Below, piece by piece: positions 55,407 to 63,899 of a stretch of 64,000 nt of DNA. Both the position numbers and the translations under genes were made by a program. The DNA is from Leifsonia shinshuensis (GTDB lineage Bacteria > Actinomycetota > Actinomycetes > Actinomycetales > Microbacteriaceae): the NCBI RefSeq assembly GCF_014217625.1, contig NZ_CP043641.1:4340001-4404000 (forward strand), written 5' to 3'. Positions within the stretch are counted from its first letter, which is position 1; the number at the start of each line of letters is the position of its first letter. Below the pieces are notes generated by a model that made no database searches, was not told the origin of the DNA, and was given only the letters and a program-made list of their open reading frames with translations.

Positions 55407-56221
55407 GCGCCATCGCCACCATCACCCCGCCGTCCGAGCGGAACCTGAAGAACCACGTCAGCCTGAGCCAGACCCTGTCCAACACGATCACGATGGCCCA
55501 CCGCGGCCTCCTGAAGATCAAGCGGACGCCCGAGCAGCTGTTCGATGTGACGCTCCAGCCGATCATCTTCACGATCATGTTCGCGTACCTCTTCGGGGGC
55601 GCGATCGCCGGAAATGTGCAGGCCTACCTGCCGACGCTCATCCCCGGTGTGCTGGTCCAGACGGTCATCACGACATCGGTGGTCACCGGCGTGCAGCTGC
55701 GGGAGGACATGGACAAAGGAGTGTTCGATCGGTTCAAGTCGATGCCGATCGCACGCATCGCGCCGCTCTCCGGCGCGCTTCTCGCCGACACGCTGCGCTA
55801 CACGATCGCGACGACGATCACGTTCGTCGTGGGCTTCGCGATCGGCTACCGCCCGGCCGCGGGTATCGGTTTCGTCATCCTCGCGGGGTTGCTCGTCATC
55901 TTCTGCTCCTGGGCGATCAGCTGGATCTTCGCCTTCTTCGGCGTCATCGCGCGGACGGCGGGCTCAGTGCAGGGCATCTCGTTCCTCGTCCTGTTCCCAC
56001 TGACGTTCTTCTCCAACGCGTTCGTGGGCGTCCAGACGCTGCCGAGCTGGCTGCAGGGGTTCGTCAACGTGAACCCCGTCTCGCACCTGGTGACCGCGGT
56101 CAGGAACCTCACTGCTCATGGCACCTTCGGGGTCGACGGATGGCTCGCCCTGCTCGGCGCGGCCGTGATCGTCGCCGTCTTCGCCCCGCTCACGGTGCGT
56201 GCCTACATGCGGAAGGCCTAG
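55403..56221 (+). CDS. DrrB-type ABC-2 exporter permease
   Basis: A 272-residue ABC-2 permease with six predicted helices. The N-terminal MAHRGLLKIKRTPEQLFDVT, the EDMDKGVFDRFKSMPIAR loop, and the LFPLTFFSNAFVGVQTLPSW segment are typical of DrrB. It is co-translated with the ATPase and completes the exporter. The gene ends at 56221, 14 bp before a strong hairpin that probably terminates the operon. Confidence 0.93.
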   Translation: MSAIATITPPSERNLKNHVSLSQTLSNTITMAHRGLLKIKRTPEQLFDVTLQPIIFTIMFAYLFGGAIAGNVQAYLPTLIPGVLVQTVITTSVVTGVQLREDMDKGVFDRFKSMPIARIAPLSGALLADTLRYTIATTITFVVGFAIGYRPAAGIGFVILAGLLVIFCSWAISWIFAFFGVIARTAGSVQGISFLVLFPLTFFSNAFVGVQTLPSWLQGFVNVNPVSHLVTAVRNLTAHGTFGVDGWLALLGAAVIVAVFAPLTVRAYMRKA

Positions 56222-56234
56222 CCTCCCGTCTACG

Positions 56235-56276
56235 GACAGCGGCCGTCGCATCCTGCGGAGGGATGCGGCGGCCGCT
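56235..56276. terminator. Hairpin terminator, first of two identical 42-bp copies
   Basis: Stem 56238-56253 / 56261-56276 (16 bp with one G-T position) around a 7-base loop, just after the DrrB stop. The whole 42-base unit recurs without a mismatch at 56711-56752. No U-tract follows. Confidence 0.8.
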
Positions 56277-56384
56277 TGTGCGTTTTGCAGCGCTTAGACG
56301 CCTTGAACGACATGCGCTTGAGGTGTTAATGTATCAAGATGGAAATGTCTGGTGTATAAATTTAAGTGACGATAGCCTGCCGTC

Positions 56385-56678
56385 ATGAAACAGAAATTGC
56401 GTGTCCTCCTGGCTGGCGCCTCCGTCGTCGCCGCAGTCGGCGGCGGCCTGGCAGCTGCGCTACCCGCGGCCGCTCACAATATGCCGGTGCCGTACTCCTG
56501 TCAGACTGGGACTTTCGGCGAGATGCACGACGAGTACCTGTGGTGGTACAAGTTCAAGAGCCAGCGCTTCAGCCAGGGCACTTACTACAACAAGTACGAG
56601 GTGGGCATCACGTCTTATCCCGCAGGAGTGACCTACTTGGGGACGATCGAACGCGCCTGCGGTCACTCGAACTTCTAG
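56385..56678 (+). CDS. Small secreted protein of unknown function
   Basis: A 97-residue protein with a clear Sec signal peptide (MKQKLRVLLAGASVVAAVGG, cleavage near LPAAA-HN at about 31). The mature part is about 66 residues and aromatic-rich (EYLWWYKFKSQRFSQGTYYN), with two cysteines (Cys41 and Cys92 or nearby) that could form a disulfide. The gene is lower in GC than its neighbours and has an AT-rich upstream region with TATAAA at 56355-56360. It lies between two identical 42-bp hairpins. A secreted effector, bacteriocin-like peptide or adhesin fragment are all possible; none can be shown. Confidence 0.75.
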   Translation: MKQKLRVLLAGASVVAAVGGGLAAALPAAAHNMPVPYSCQTGTFGEMHDEYLWWYKFKSQRFSQGTYYNKYEVGITSYPAGVTYLGTIERACGHSNF

Positions 56679-56689
56679 GAGGGTTGATT

Positions 56690-56711
56690 CTCAGCGCGGT
56701 ACCGCGCTGAG
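56690..56711. terminator. Perfect 22-bp palindrome after the secreted-protein gene
   Basis: CTCAGCGCGGT joined to its exact complement ACCGCGCTGAG with no loop bases, 12 bp after the stop codon. It abuts the second 42-bp hairpin. Either structure could terminate the small gene. Confidence 0.7.
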
Positions 56712-56752
56712 ACAGCGGCCGTCGCATCCTGCGGAGGGATGCGGCGGCCGCT
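56711..56752. terminator. Hairpin terminator, second identical 42-bp copy
   Basis: Exact duplicate of 56235-56276. It lies between the secreted-protein gene and the 3' end of the convergent BTAD regulator, and can end both transcripts. Confidence 0.8.
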
Positions 56753-56768
56753 CCGTCGTGGAGGCCAC

Positions 56769-59700
56769 TCAGACCCGCACATCCCCCAGAACCACCAACC
56801 CCCGCACCGCCGCGGCCTCCCGCCCCAGCGCGCCTGCGGCCTCCAGCGCCGCCGCGACACGATCCTCGCCCCACGTCTGCCGCACCCGCTCCGCGAGGCG
56901 GGGCCGGTGCAGACTCTCGATGTCCTGCCGCGAGTTCGACCGCGCCGCGAGAGCGAAGAGCTCCAGCCCCGCGTCCACCCACTCGTCCCCGCGGCCCGCG
57001 GCGACCTCCTCGTCGAGCATCCAGATGGCGAAGCCGAGGAGGCCGGTGCCGATCACGGGCTTGTCGAGGTAGGGCGGGCTCAGCCGGGCGTTCACCAGGA
57101 CGCGCGTGCGCAGCCGGCGGGCCGCCTCGGCGGTCTCCTCGCGGCTGAGCGGGTCCTCGATCGCGAGGCCCGTCGTCTCCGCCAGCCGGGCCTCCGCGTC
57201 GTGCGTGCGCAGCCGGGCGGCGATGAGGGCGGCGCCGAGGATCGTCAGCCACGGGTTGGCGACGGCGTCGCGCTCGACGGCGGTGTCGTCCGAGTACACG
57301 CCGATCGCCTCGTCGTAGAGGCGGATGCCGCGTGCGTAGTCGCCCTCCGCCAGCGCGATCTCCGCCATCCCGGCGAAACCGATCCCGTAGTAGTCGACGT
57401 AGTCGAAGCCGGTGCGGTCGACCTCCTCGTGCAGGTAGTCCTCGAGGAGAACGCGCCCACGCTCGACGTCCCCGGCGGAGATCGAGTTGACCGCGATCAG
57501 CCAGTCGAGCTGGCGGAGGTCGCCCGCCGCGCGCAGCGAGGTGAGGCCTTCGTAGGCGCTCTCGGCCCAGGCCAGCGCCTCCCGGGGGTGCGCGAGCTGG
57601 CTGTGCAGCTGCGCCAGGCTCTGCGCCGCGGACGCGCGCGACCAGGTGTCCTGCGCCTCGATCGCCTTCTCGTGCGCCCGGGTCGCGTTCGCGAGGGCGT
57701 CGTCCAGTTCGCCCGCGTTCTCCTGGAGCTGCGCGGTGAGGAGGGCGCCCATCGCCGCGAGCTCGGGATCCGCCGAGCTTCGGAACTCGGCGAGCAGCCG
57801 CATCCCGGGCTCCACGTGGCCGGCCGCGAGCACGAGGCTCGCGATCGCGCCGAGCCGCGGGTCGGCGAAGGGCGCATCGCGGCGGAGCCTGCGCAGCCGC
57901 GAGATCGCGCGGACGGCCGTGCGCAGCCCCGCGTAGAGGAAGGTGCCCCCGATCAGCGTGTAGGACGCGGCCGCCGCCTCCCGGTCCTCGCCGGCCGGCT
58001 CCCAGCCGGACAGCGCGTCGAGGACGGCCTTCCCGAAGCTCAGCACCTCAGTGTGGGTGCTGCGCAGCGACCAGTAGTAGGCCAGCACCGCGAACACCGT
58101 GGCCGTCGTCGCCGGCCGGCCGCCGTCGAGCGCCGAGCGCAGCACCGCCACCAGGTTGTCCTGCTCGGCGGTCACTCGGGCGAAGGTGGGCACCTGCTCC
58201 CGGCCGTGCATGCGCGCCATCGCCTCGCGCGCGAACGCGATCGCCCAGGCGTCCACCCCGGCCTGCACCTCGTCGGACTCGCCGGCCGCGGTCAGCTCCA
58301 GGTCGCCGAACTCGCGGACCGTCTCCAGCATCCGGTAGCGCAGGATCCCGGTGTCCGGGTCTTCGGAGACGGTCACCAGCGACTGCGCGACGAGTGCGTC
58401 CAGGTCGTCCAGCACCGACGCGGCGCCGGCTCCCGCGACGGCCTCCGCGGCGTCGGCGCTGAACCCGTCGGGGAAGGCCGAGAGCCGGCGCATCAGAGCC
58501 TGTTCGGACGCGGTGAGCAGGTTCCAGCTCCAGTCGATGACCGCGAACAGCGTGCGGTGGCGCTCCGGCGCGGTGCGCTCGCCGCCGGTCAGCAGCGCGA
58601 AGCGGTTGCCGAGGCGGCGCTCGATCTCCTCGACCGAGAGCGAGCGGGCCCGGGCGGCGGCCAGCTCGATGGCGAGCGGGAGGCCGTCGAGCCGGGCGCA
58701 GAGCCGGGCCACGGCCTCCGGCGGCAGCACGACGCCCGGGCGCGCGGCGGTGGCCCGCTCGCGGAACAGCTCGACGGCCGGACCGTCGTCGTCGGACGGC
58801 AGCGGGCCGAGCGCATAGACCCGCTCGGCGCCGATCGCGAGCGGCGCGCGGCTCGTCGCGAGCACGCCCACGGTCGGCGTGGCCGAGAGGATGTCCTCGA
58901 TGTAGGCGGCGGCCGCGTCGATGATGTGCTCGCAGTTGTCGACGATGAGCAGTGTCTCGCGCTCGGAGAGCAGGCCGAGGATGCGGGAGCGCAGGTCGAG
59001 CTGCGCTCCCGGCTCGGCCAGGCGCGCGGCCCTGGCCTCCCGGATCCCGAGCGTGGTGGCGAACGCCAGTTCGACGTCCGCTCCGGTGCGCACGCTGGCG
59101 AGCTCGACCAGGACGACCGCCGGCGTGTGGATGGCACGGTGACCGACCTCGTGGGCCAGGCGGGTCTTGCCGAGTCCGCCGGCGCCGAGGATCGTCGTGA
59201 GGCGGGAGGTCGCGACCAGGTCCTCCACGGCCTCCAGGTCGTACTCGCGGCCGACCAGGGCGTTCGGAGCCGTGCGCAGGCCGAGGCGGACGCGCCGGGG
59301 CGATGCAGGCTCGCGGTCGTCGTCGTTTTTGTTCTTGCCCTCGTCGTACCCGCCCTCGTCGTCGTCCTCCTCTGCGAGCAGGCGTGCGTTCAGGGCGACC
59401 AGTTCCGCGCCGGGGCGCGTGCCGAGGCGGTCGCGCAGGGCGTCCTTCAGGTCGGCGAAGGCGAGCAGGGCGTCGCTGCGGCGGCCCGCGTCCGCGAGCG
59501 CACGGATGCGCTCGGCGTGCAGGGACTCGTCCAGGGGGCGCAGGCGCAGCAGCTGCTGGAGGTCGCTGAGCGCGGTCGCGGGGTCGCCGGTCAGCCGCGC
59601 GGCGCGGGCGCGGGCGGCGAGCAGGTCGGTGCGGAGCTCGTCCGCGGTGCGCGCCAGCTCCTCACCGAGGCGGGAGCCGGCAAGGTCGAGGCCCGGCTCG

Positions 59701-60113
59701 CCGCGCCAGAGCGCGAGGCCGGCGTTCGCCTCGCGGAGGGCGTCGCCGGCGGCGTCCGCGGCGAGCGCCGTGCGGGTGAGGTCGAGGTGATGCGCGGCGA
59801 GGTCCAGGTCGGTGCCGTGCCTGCCGACCGCCAGCGCGTACCCGCTCGGTGTGGACTCCAGGATGCCGTCTGCGCTGCTCGTGCGCACGCGCGAGACCAG
59901 CGTCTGCAGGGCCGCGCGCTCCTGCCGCGGGGGAGCGTCGTCCCAGAGGTCCTCGACCAGGGCGGGGACGGACAGACCGCCGCGCGCCAGTACGAGGGCG
60001 ACGATGAGGCTCTTCCCGCGCGTCCCCGACGGCTCGGCCAGTGCGCCGGAACGGTCCTCGACGAGCACCGGGCCGAGCACGGCGACGCGGGGACGGGCTG
60101 GGGCGGACTCCAC
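56769..60113 (-). CDS. AfsR-like BTAD/NB-ARC transcriptional regulator
   Basis: A 1114-residue SARP-type regulator. An OmpR-like winged helix (about 8-95: VAVLGPVLVEDRSG, TLVSRVRTSS) leads to a bacterial transcriptional activation domain (about 105-248). After an acidic linker (EEDDDEGG...DDD) comes an NB-ARC ATPase with Walker A GAGGLGKTR (310-318) and Walker B LLIVDNCEHI. A long TPR-like helical region completes the protein. Such proteins activate secondary-metabolite or export genes. The 11-bp repeats upstream of the DrrAB exporter 2 kb away are a natural target. No metabolite gene cluster is seen in the window. Confidence 0.92.
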   Translation of the reverse strand: MESAPARPRVAVLGPVLVEDRSGALAEPSGTRGKSLIVALVLARGGLSVPALVEDLWDDAPPRQERAALQTLVSRVRTSSADGILESTPSGYALAVGRHGTDLDLAAHHLDLTRTALAADAAGDALREANAGLALWRGEPGLDLAGSRLGEELARTADELRTDLLAARARAARLTGDPATALSDLQQLLRLRPLDESLHAERIRALADAGRRSDALLAFADLKDALRDRLGTRPGAELVALNARLLAEEDDDEGGYDEGKNKNDDDREPASPRRVRLGLRTAPNALVGREYDLEAVEDLVATSRLTTILGAGGLGKTRLAHEVGHRAIHTPAVVLVELASVRTGADVELAFATTLGIREARAARLAEPGAQLDLRSRILGLLSERETLLIVDNCEHIIDAAAAYIEDILSATPTVGVLATSRAPLAIGAERVYALGPLPSDDDGPAVELFRERATAARPGVVLPPEAVARLCARLDGLPLAIELAAARARSLSVEEIERRLGNRFALLTGGERTAPERHRTLFAVIDWSWNLLTASEQALMRRLSAFPDGFSADAAEAVAGAGAASVLDDLDALVAQSLVTVSEDPDTGILRYRMLETVREFGDLELTAAGESDEVQAGVDAWAIAFAREAMARMHGREQVPTFARVTAEQDNLVAVLRSALDGGRPATTATVFAVLAYYWSLRSTHTEVLSFGKAVLDALSGWEPAGEDREAAAASYTLIGGTFLYAGLRTAVRAISRLRRLRRDAPFADPRLGAIASLVLAAGHVEPGMRLLAEFRSSADPELAAMGALLTAQLQENAGELDDALANATRAHEKAIEAQDTWSRASAAQSLAQLHSQLAHPREALAWAESAYEGLTSLRAAGDLRQLDWLIAVNSISAGDVERGRVLLEDYLHEEVDRTGFDYVDYYGIGFAGMAEIALAEGDYARGIRLYDEAIGVYSDDTAVERDAVANPWLTILGAALIAARLRTHDAEARLAETTGLAIEDPLSREETAEAARRLRTRVLVNARLSPPYLDKPVIGTGLLGFAIWMLDEEVAAGRGDEWVDAGLELFALAARSNSRQDIESLHRPRLAERVRQTWGEDRVAAALEAAGALGREAAAVRGLVVLGDVRV

Positions 60114-60170
60114 TCGCCGATTTTAGCCAGGACCGGGCGGTTCGCGCCGCGCCGCGCGTAGGCTCAGGCC

Positions 60171-60752
60171 ATGGCGTTCGACTGGTCGCAGTTCTACGAG
60201 AAGCAGGGCGGACGCGGCGTCAGGCCGACGTACGAGTCGGCACTCGCGGCGTGGGACGGCCCGGCGGGCACCGCGGTGGACCTCGGCTGCGGGGACGGGG
60301 TCGAGACGCGCGACCTCGCCGAGCGCGGCTGGCGGGTGCTCGCCGTGGACTCCGACCCGTCGGTGGACGAGCGCGTGCGTGCCGGGTTGGACCCGTCGGC
60401 GGGTGAACGCGTGACGACGCGCTGCGCTCCGTTCGAGGAGGTGGGGGAGCTGCCGCAGGCCGACCTCGTCTATGCCGGGTTCGCGCTGCCGTTCTGCGAT
60501 CCCACCCGGTTCCCCTACCTGTGGGCGGACATCCGGGACGCGATCGAGCCGGGCGGGCTGTTCGCGGGGGAGCTGTTCGGGCCGCACGACGAGTGGTTCG
60601 GGCGGCCGGGGATGAACTTCCACGACCGCGCGGGGGTGGAGGCCATGCTGACCGGGCTCGAGGTGCTGCGGCTGGTCGAGGACGACCGTCGCGGGATGTC
60701 GTTCGAGGGGCCGAAGCAGTGGCACGTGTTCCACATCGTCGCGCGGGCGTGA
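60171..60752 (+). CDS. Class I SAM-dependent methyltransferase
   Basis: A 193-residue protein with motif I VDLGCGDGVETRDLAERGWR and the motif II acidic residue in LAVDSDPSV. ADLVYAGFALPFCDP corresponds to motif IV. It is a small-molecule methyltransferase of unknown target. It is divergent from the BTAD regulator with a 57-bp gap and has no obvious operon partners. Confidence 0.88.
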   Translation: MAFDWSQFYEKQGGRGVRPTYESALAAWDGPAGTAVDLGCGDGVETRDLAERGWRVLAVDSDPSVDERVRAGLDPSAGERVTTRCAPFEEVGELPQADLVYAGFALPFCDPTRFPYLWADIRDAIEPGGLFAGELFGPHDEWFGRPGMNFHDRAGVEAMLTGLEVLRLVEDDRRGMSFEGPKQWHVFHIVARA

Positions 60753-60911
60753 GCGGGATCTTCCTCCCCACCCTCTGACGATCGGCGACTTCTCCACAGA
60801 TCTCCGCCGACCCGATTCTGCGTGCGTCCGCCCACTCAGGATGGATCCATCAGGCCACCAACGCCGAAAGGAACACCTGCACAATGCCATCACTGCTGCT
60901 AAACTGCATGC

Positions 60912-61145
60912 ATGCCCATTTCAATCACCATCCGCTCCGTTCCGGACGAGGTCCGCGACGAGCTCGCGGCGCGTGCGGCCCGCTCGGGGCGATCACTTCA
61001 GGAGTACCTCGTGCATGAACTCACCCGTCTCGCCGGCAAGCGCACGGTCGACGACGTCCTCGACAGCATCCGGCGCCGCGCGGAGCACTTCCCCGTGCTC
61101 GACCGGGAGGCCGTGTCCGACATGATCGCGCGGAGCCGCGAATGA
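60912..61145 (+). CDS. FitA/VapB-type ribbon-helix-helix antitoxin
   Basis: A 77-residue protein. The N-terminal RHH domain (ISITIRSVPDEVRDELAARA, then ARSGRSLQEYLVHEL) matches FitA-like antitoxins, and the C-terminal tail would neutralise the toxin. TAAACT at 60900-60905 lies 6 bp before ATG 60912 and there is no ribosome site, so translation is probably leaderless. The palindrome GCATGCATGC at 60906-60915 covers the start and could be the autoregulatory site. It overlaps the toxin gene by 4 nt. Confidence 0.88.
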   Translation: MPISITIRSVPDEVRDELAARAARSGRSLQEYLVHELTRLAGKRTVDDVLDSIRRRAEHFPVLDREAVSDMIARSRE

Positions 61146-61684
61146 GCGCGGTGGCGGCCGCCGTGCGCCGCACGGCGGTCCACTCCGCAGAACCCGCTGC
61201 GTCGTCGTCCGATCCGCTCGCGCACGACTTCGGTGTGGCCGAGACGGTCATCGTCGACACGTGCGCTGTGATCGACCTCCTGGTCGACCCCGGCGAGAAC
61301 GGCCGGGCCGTGGCCGAACGTCTGCGCGGCCGCGACCTCGCCGCTCCCGACGTGATGTTCGCCGAGGCGGCCAACGTCCTCCGCACGCTTCGCGCGCGCC
61401 GCAAGCTGAGCGACGCCGAGGCCTCGATGGCCTACGCCGAACTCCTGGAGCTCCCGATCGAGCCGTGGCCGTTCGAGACCGTCGAGCAGCGTGTGTGGGA
61501 TCTGCGAGGCACCCTGACCGCGTTCGACGCGACCTTCGTCGCGCTGTCCGAGCTGCTCACGGCTCCGCTCGTGACGACGGACAAGCGGCTGGAGCGGGCG
61601 ATGCGGTCCGTGCCCGCGGTGAAGGGGCCCGCGGTGAAGGGGTCCGCGATGAACGGGAGGGGGTTGCGTGCGGTGGACGGGTAG
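61142..61684 (+). CDS. PIN-domain VapC-type toxin
   Basis: A 180-residue PIN ribonuclease. The acidic site is Asp39 and Asp45 (IVDTCAVIDLL), Glu75 (MFAEAANVL), Asp129 (AFDATFVAL), and Asp147 (TTDKRL). ATG 61142 overlaps the antitoxin stop (ATGA), but this adds about 30 unusual residues before the PIN fold, and GTG 61235 is an alternative start. The C-terminus contains a short duplicated stretch (PAVKGPAVKGSAM) from a tandem DNA repeat. It should cleave RNA when freed from the antitoxin. Confidence 0.88.
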   Translation: MSAVAAAVRRTAVHSAEPAASSSDPLAHDFGVAETVIVDTCAVIDLLVDPGENGRAVAERLRGRDLAAPDVMFAEAANVLRTLRARRKLSDAEASMAYAELLELPIEPWPFETVEQRVWDLRGTLTAFDATFVALSELLTAPLVTTDKRLERAMRSVPAVKGPAVKGSAMNGRGLRAVDG

Positions 61685-61706
61685 GACGTGACCGGCGTCC
61701 GGACGC

Positions 61707-62312
61707 TCAGCGCAGCGTCTTGCGCGCCGTGATCTGGCCGGTGTCGAAGCCGAGAAGGTGGAGTCCGCCGTGGAAGCGGGCGTGCTCGATCTTGATGCAG
61801 CGGTCCATCACCACGGTGAGGCCGAGGGACTCGCCGTATTCGGCGGCCTCCTGGTTCCAGATGCCGAGCTGCACCCAGACGGTCGGCGCGCCGACCGCTA
61901 CGGCCTCGTCGATCACGCTCGGGATGTCGCTCGCGCGGCGGAACACGTCGACGATGTCCGGCACCTCGGGGAGGGAGGCGAGATCGGGGTAGGCCTTCTG
62001 GCCAAGGATGGTGTCGGCGTTCGGGTTCACGAAATACACGCGGAAGTCGCTCGACTGCTGCAGGTACGTCCCGACGAAATAGCTCGAACGGGCCGGGTTC
62101 GCGGACGCGCCCACGATCGCGACCGACTTCGCGCCGCGCAGGATCCGCAGGCGCTCCTTCGCGTCGGGACCCGTCCAGGTGCGCTGCGACTTCAGGAGTT
62201 TCGCCAGAGGGGAGTCGGCGGGGAGCGAGCAGCTCAGGCCGTTGACCAGCTGGACCTCGGTCGTCGTCGAGTCGCTGGCCGCGTCGATCGCCGTCGCGTT
62301 CGCGGTCGTCAT
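61707..62312 (-). CDS. CoA-binding domain protein
   Basis: A 201-residue protein whose ATG (62312) overlaps the MetY stop (ATGA). The Rossmann-type CoA-binding fold is seen in SVAIVGASANPARSSYFVGT and VDVFRRASDIPSVIDEAVAV, with the family Cys in VMDRCIKIEH. It resembles YccU/succinyl-CoA-synthetase-like single-domain proteins that often sit beside metY in actinobacteria. Coupling suggests a role in homocysteine metabolism, for example acyl-CoA handling, but this is inference. Confidence 0.85.
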   Translation of the reverse strand: MTTANATAIDAASDSTTTEVQLVNGLSCSLPADSPLAKLLKSQRTWTGPDAKERLRILRGAKSVAIVGASANPARSSYFVGTYLQQSSDFRVYFVNPNADTILGQKAYPDLASLPEVPDIVDVFRRASDIPSVIDEAVAVGAPTVWVQLGIWNQEAAEYGESLGLTVVMDRCIKIEHARFHGGLHLLGFDTGQITARKTLR

Positions 62313-63607
62313 GCTGCCGCCTCCTTCACCGCTGCGCTGAGCGCCTGGTCCAGATCGTAGATGATGTCGTCCACATCCTCGATGCCGACGCTGATGCGCA
62401 CGACGCCCGGGAGCACGCCGGCGTCGAGGAGCTGCTGCTCGGTGAGCTGGGCGTGCGTCGTGGAGGCCGGGTGGATGACGAGCGTCTTCGCGTCGCCGAT
62501 GTTCGCGAGGTGGCTCGCGAGGTTCAGCGACTCGATGAAGCGCTGGCCGACCTCGCGTCCGCCCGTGACGACGAACGAGAACACGCTTCCCGGGCCCTTC
62601 GGGAGGTACTTCTGCGCACGTTCGTGGTGGGGGTGCTCGGGCAGCCCGGCCCAGAAGACCTTCTCGATCCGCGGGTCCGCGTCCAGCCACTCGGCGACCG
62701 CGCGGGCGTTGTCGACGTGCGCCTGGATCCGGTACGGCAGCGTCTCGACGCCCTGCGCGAGCAGGAACGCCGAGTGCGGGGCGAGGGAGGGGCCGATGTC
62801 GCGCAGCTGCTCGGCGCGGAGGCGGGTGAGGAAGGCGTATTCGCCGAAGTTGCCCGACCACTGCAGCCCGCCGTACGACGGGACCGGCTGGCTGAACAGC
62901 GGGAACTTTTCGCTGTGCCAGTCGAAGCGGCCGCTCTCCACCACGACGCCGCCCAGGGTGGTGCCGTGGCCGCCGAGGAACTTCGTCGCCGAGTGGATGA
63001 CGATGTCGGCGCCCCACTCGATCGGGCGGTTCAGGTAGGGGGTGGCGATGGTGGAGTCGATGATCAGCGGGATGCCGGCCGCGTGCGCGACCTCGGCCAG
63101 GCCCTCGATGTCGGCGATCTCGCCGGACGGGTTGGCGATCGTCTCGGCGAAGACGAGCTTGGTGCGGTCGGTGATCGCCGCCGCGTAGTCGGCCGGGTCG
63201 GAGCTCTGCACGAACGTCGTGTCGACCCCGAAGCGGCGCAGCGTGACGTCGAGCTGCGTGATCGAGCCGCCGTAGAGGTTGGCGGACGCCACGATGTGGT
63301 CGCCGGCCCCGGCCAGCGACGCGAACGTGATGTACTGGGCGCTCAACCCGCTCGCCGTCGCGACGGCGCCGATGCCGCCCTCGAGGCTCGCGACGCGCTC
63401 CTCGAACGACGCGACCGTCGGGTTCTCCAGCCGCGAGTAGATGTTGCCGTACTTCTGCAGCGCGAACCGCGCCGCGGCGTCCGCGGTGTCGTCGAACACG
63501 AAGGCGCTGGTCTGGTAGATCGGCAGTGCGCGCGCTCCGGTCACGGGGTCGGGGATGTTGCCCGCGTGGATCGCACGCGTCCGGAAGCCATATTCGCGAT
63601 CAGCCAT
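62309..63607 (-). CDS. metY: O-acetylhomoserine aminocarboxypropyltransferase (sulfhydrylase)
   Basis: A 432-residue Cys/Met-metabolism PLP enzyme. The PLP Lys209 is in HSATKFLGGHGT, with YGGSITQLDVTLRRFG and SRLENPTVASFEERVASLEG also present. The long form and the O-acetylhomoserine-type loops fit MetY, which uses sulfide or methanethiol to make homocysteine or methionine. TAGCGT ends 6 bp before the ATG and no ribosome site is seen, so a leaderless start is possible. The 200-odd bp upstream showed no recognisable SAM riboswitch. Confidence 0.93.
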   Translation of the reverse strand: MADREYGFRTRAIHAGNIPDPVTGARALPIYQTSAFVFDDTADAAARFALQKYGNIYSRLENPTVASFEERVASLEGGIGAVATASGLSAQYITFASLAGAGDHIVASANLYGGSITQLDVTLRRFGVDTTFVQSSDPADYAAAITDRTKLVFAETIANPSGEIADIEGLAEVAHAAGIPLIIDSTIATPYLNRPIEWGADIVIHSATKFLGGHGTTLGGVVVESGRFDWHSEKFPLFSQPVPSYGGLQWSGNFGEYAFLTRLRAEQLRDIGPSLAPHSAFLLAQGVETLPYRIQAHVDNARAVAEWLDADPRIEKVFWAGLPEHPHHERAQKYLPKGPGSVFSFVVTGGREVGQRFIESLNLASHLANIGDAKTLVIHPASTTHAQLTEQQLLDAGVLPGVVRISVGIEDVDDIIYDLDQALSAAVKEAAA

Positions 63608-63844
63608 GCGGCCACGCTACCCGAGGCCCCGCGAGGCCACCCTGCGGCCTCCGTAACACGCGGTCATCCGTCGGCTTCGCCCGTGGGGTGTCGGGGCGTC
63701 GGTCGCCGCAGGCCAGTCGCCGCGGGCCATGCGTCGTGCGCGTAGGTTTCGCCGACACTGCATGGGGGCGGCCGGTCGCCGCGTCGTGCACGGGGCCTGC
63801 ACAGCCTGCCTCGATAGGCTCGAAATGTTCGCACGACCGCGATC
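63608..63844. other. Intergenic region between metY and the guanidine riboswitch
   Basis: About 237 bp of GC-rich sequence with repeated GTCGCCGC motifs (near 63701, 63717 and 63775) and no convincing ORF. TAGGCT at 63815-63820 is a possible -10 for the rightward riboswitch transcript. Nothing else could be supported. Confidence 0.4.
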
Positions 63845-63885
63845 CCGGACGACGGTTCAGTACCCGGCACGCGACAAGACTGGCC
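63845..63885 (+). promoter_or_regulatory. Guanidine-III (ykkC-III) riboswitch
   Basis: The RNA reads CCGGACGACGGUUCAG, UACCCGGCACGC, GACAAGACUGGCC. P1 pairs CCGG (63845-63848) with CCGG (63864-63867), and CAGU (63858-63861) pairs with ACUG (63879-63882) to make the class-defining pseudoknot. ACGA and GACAAGAC are the conserved ligand-binding stretches. Compared with the well-known Thermobifida example, paired positions covary while the conserved bases are kept. It ends at the AAGGAG ribosome site (63886-63891) of a SugE/Gdx gene, so guanidinium should switch on translation of its exporter. Confidence 0.88.
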
Positions 63886-63899
63886 AAGGAGTCGTCATC

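Noticed and set aside
61615..61660. Tandem repeat in the vapC 3' end as a phase-variable tract
   Set aside because: Two imperfect units in frame at the extreme C-terminus would not shift the frame or alter the PIN core. It looks like a minor duplication.
63608..63838. A SAM riboswitch upstream of metY
   Set aside because: The minus-strand leader was read for SAM-I, SAM-II and SAM-IV conserved cores and none was found. A possible -10 lies 6 bp before the ATG, which suggests a leaderless transcript. A covariance-model search would settle it.
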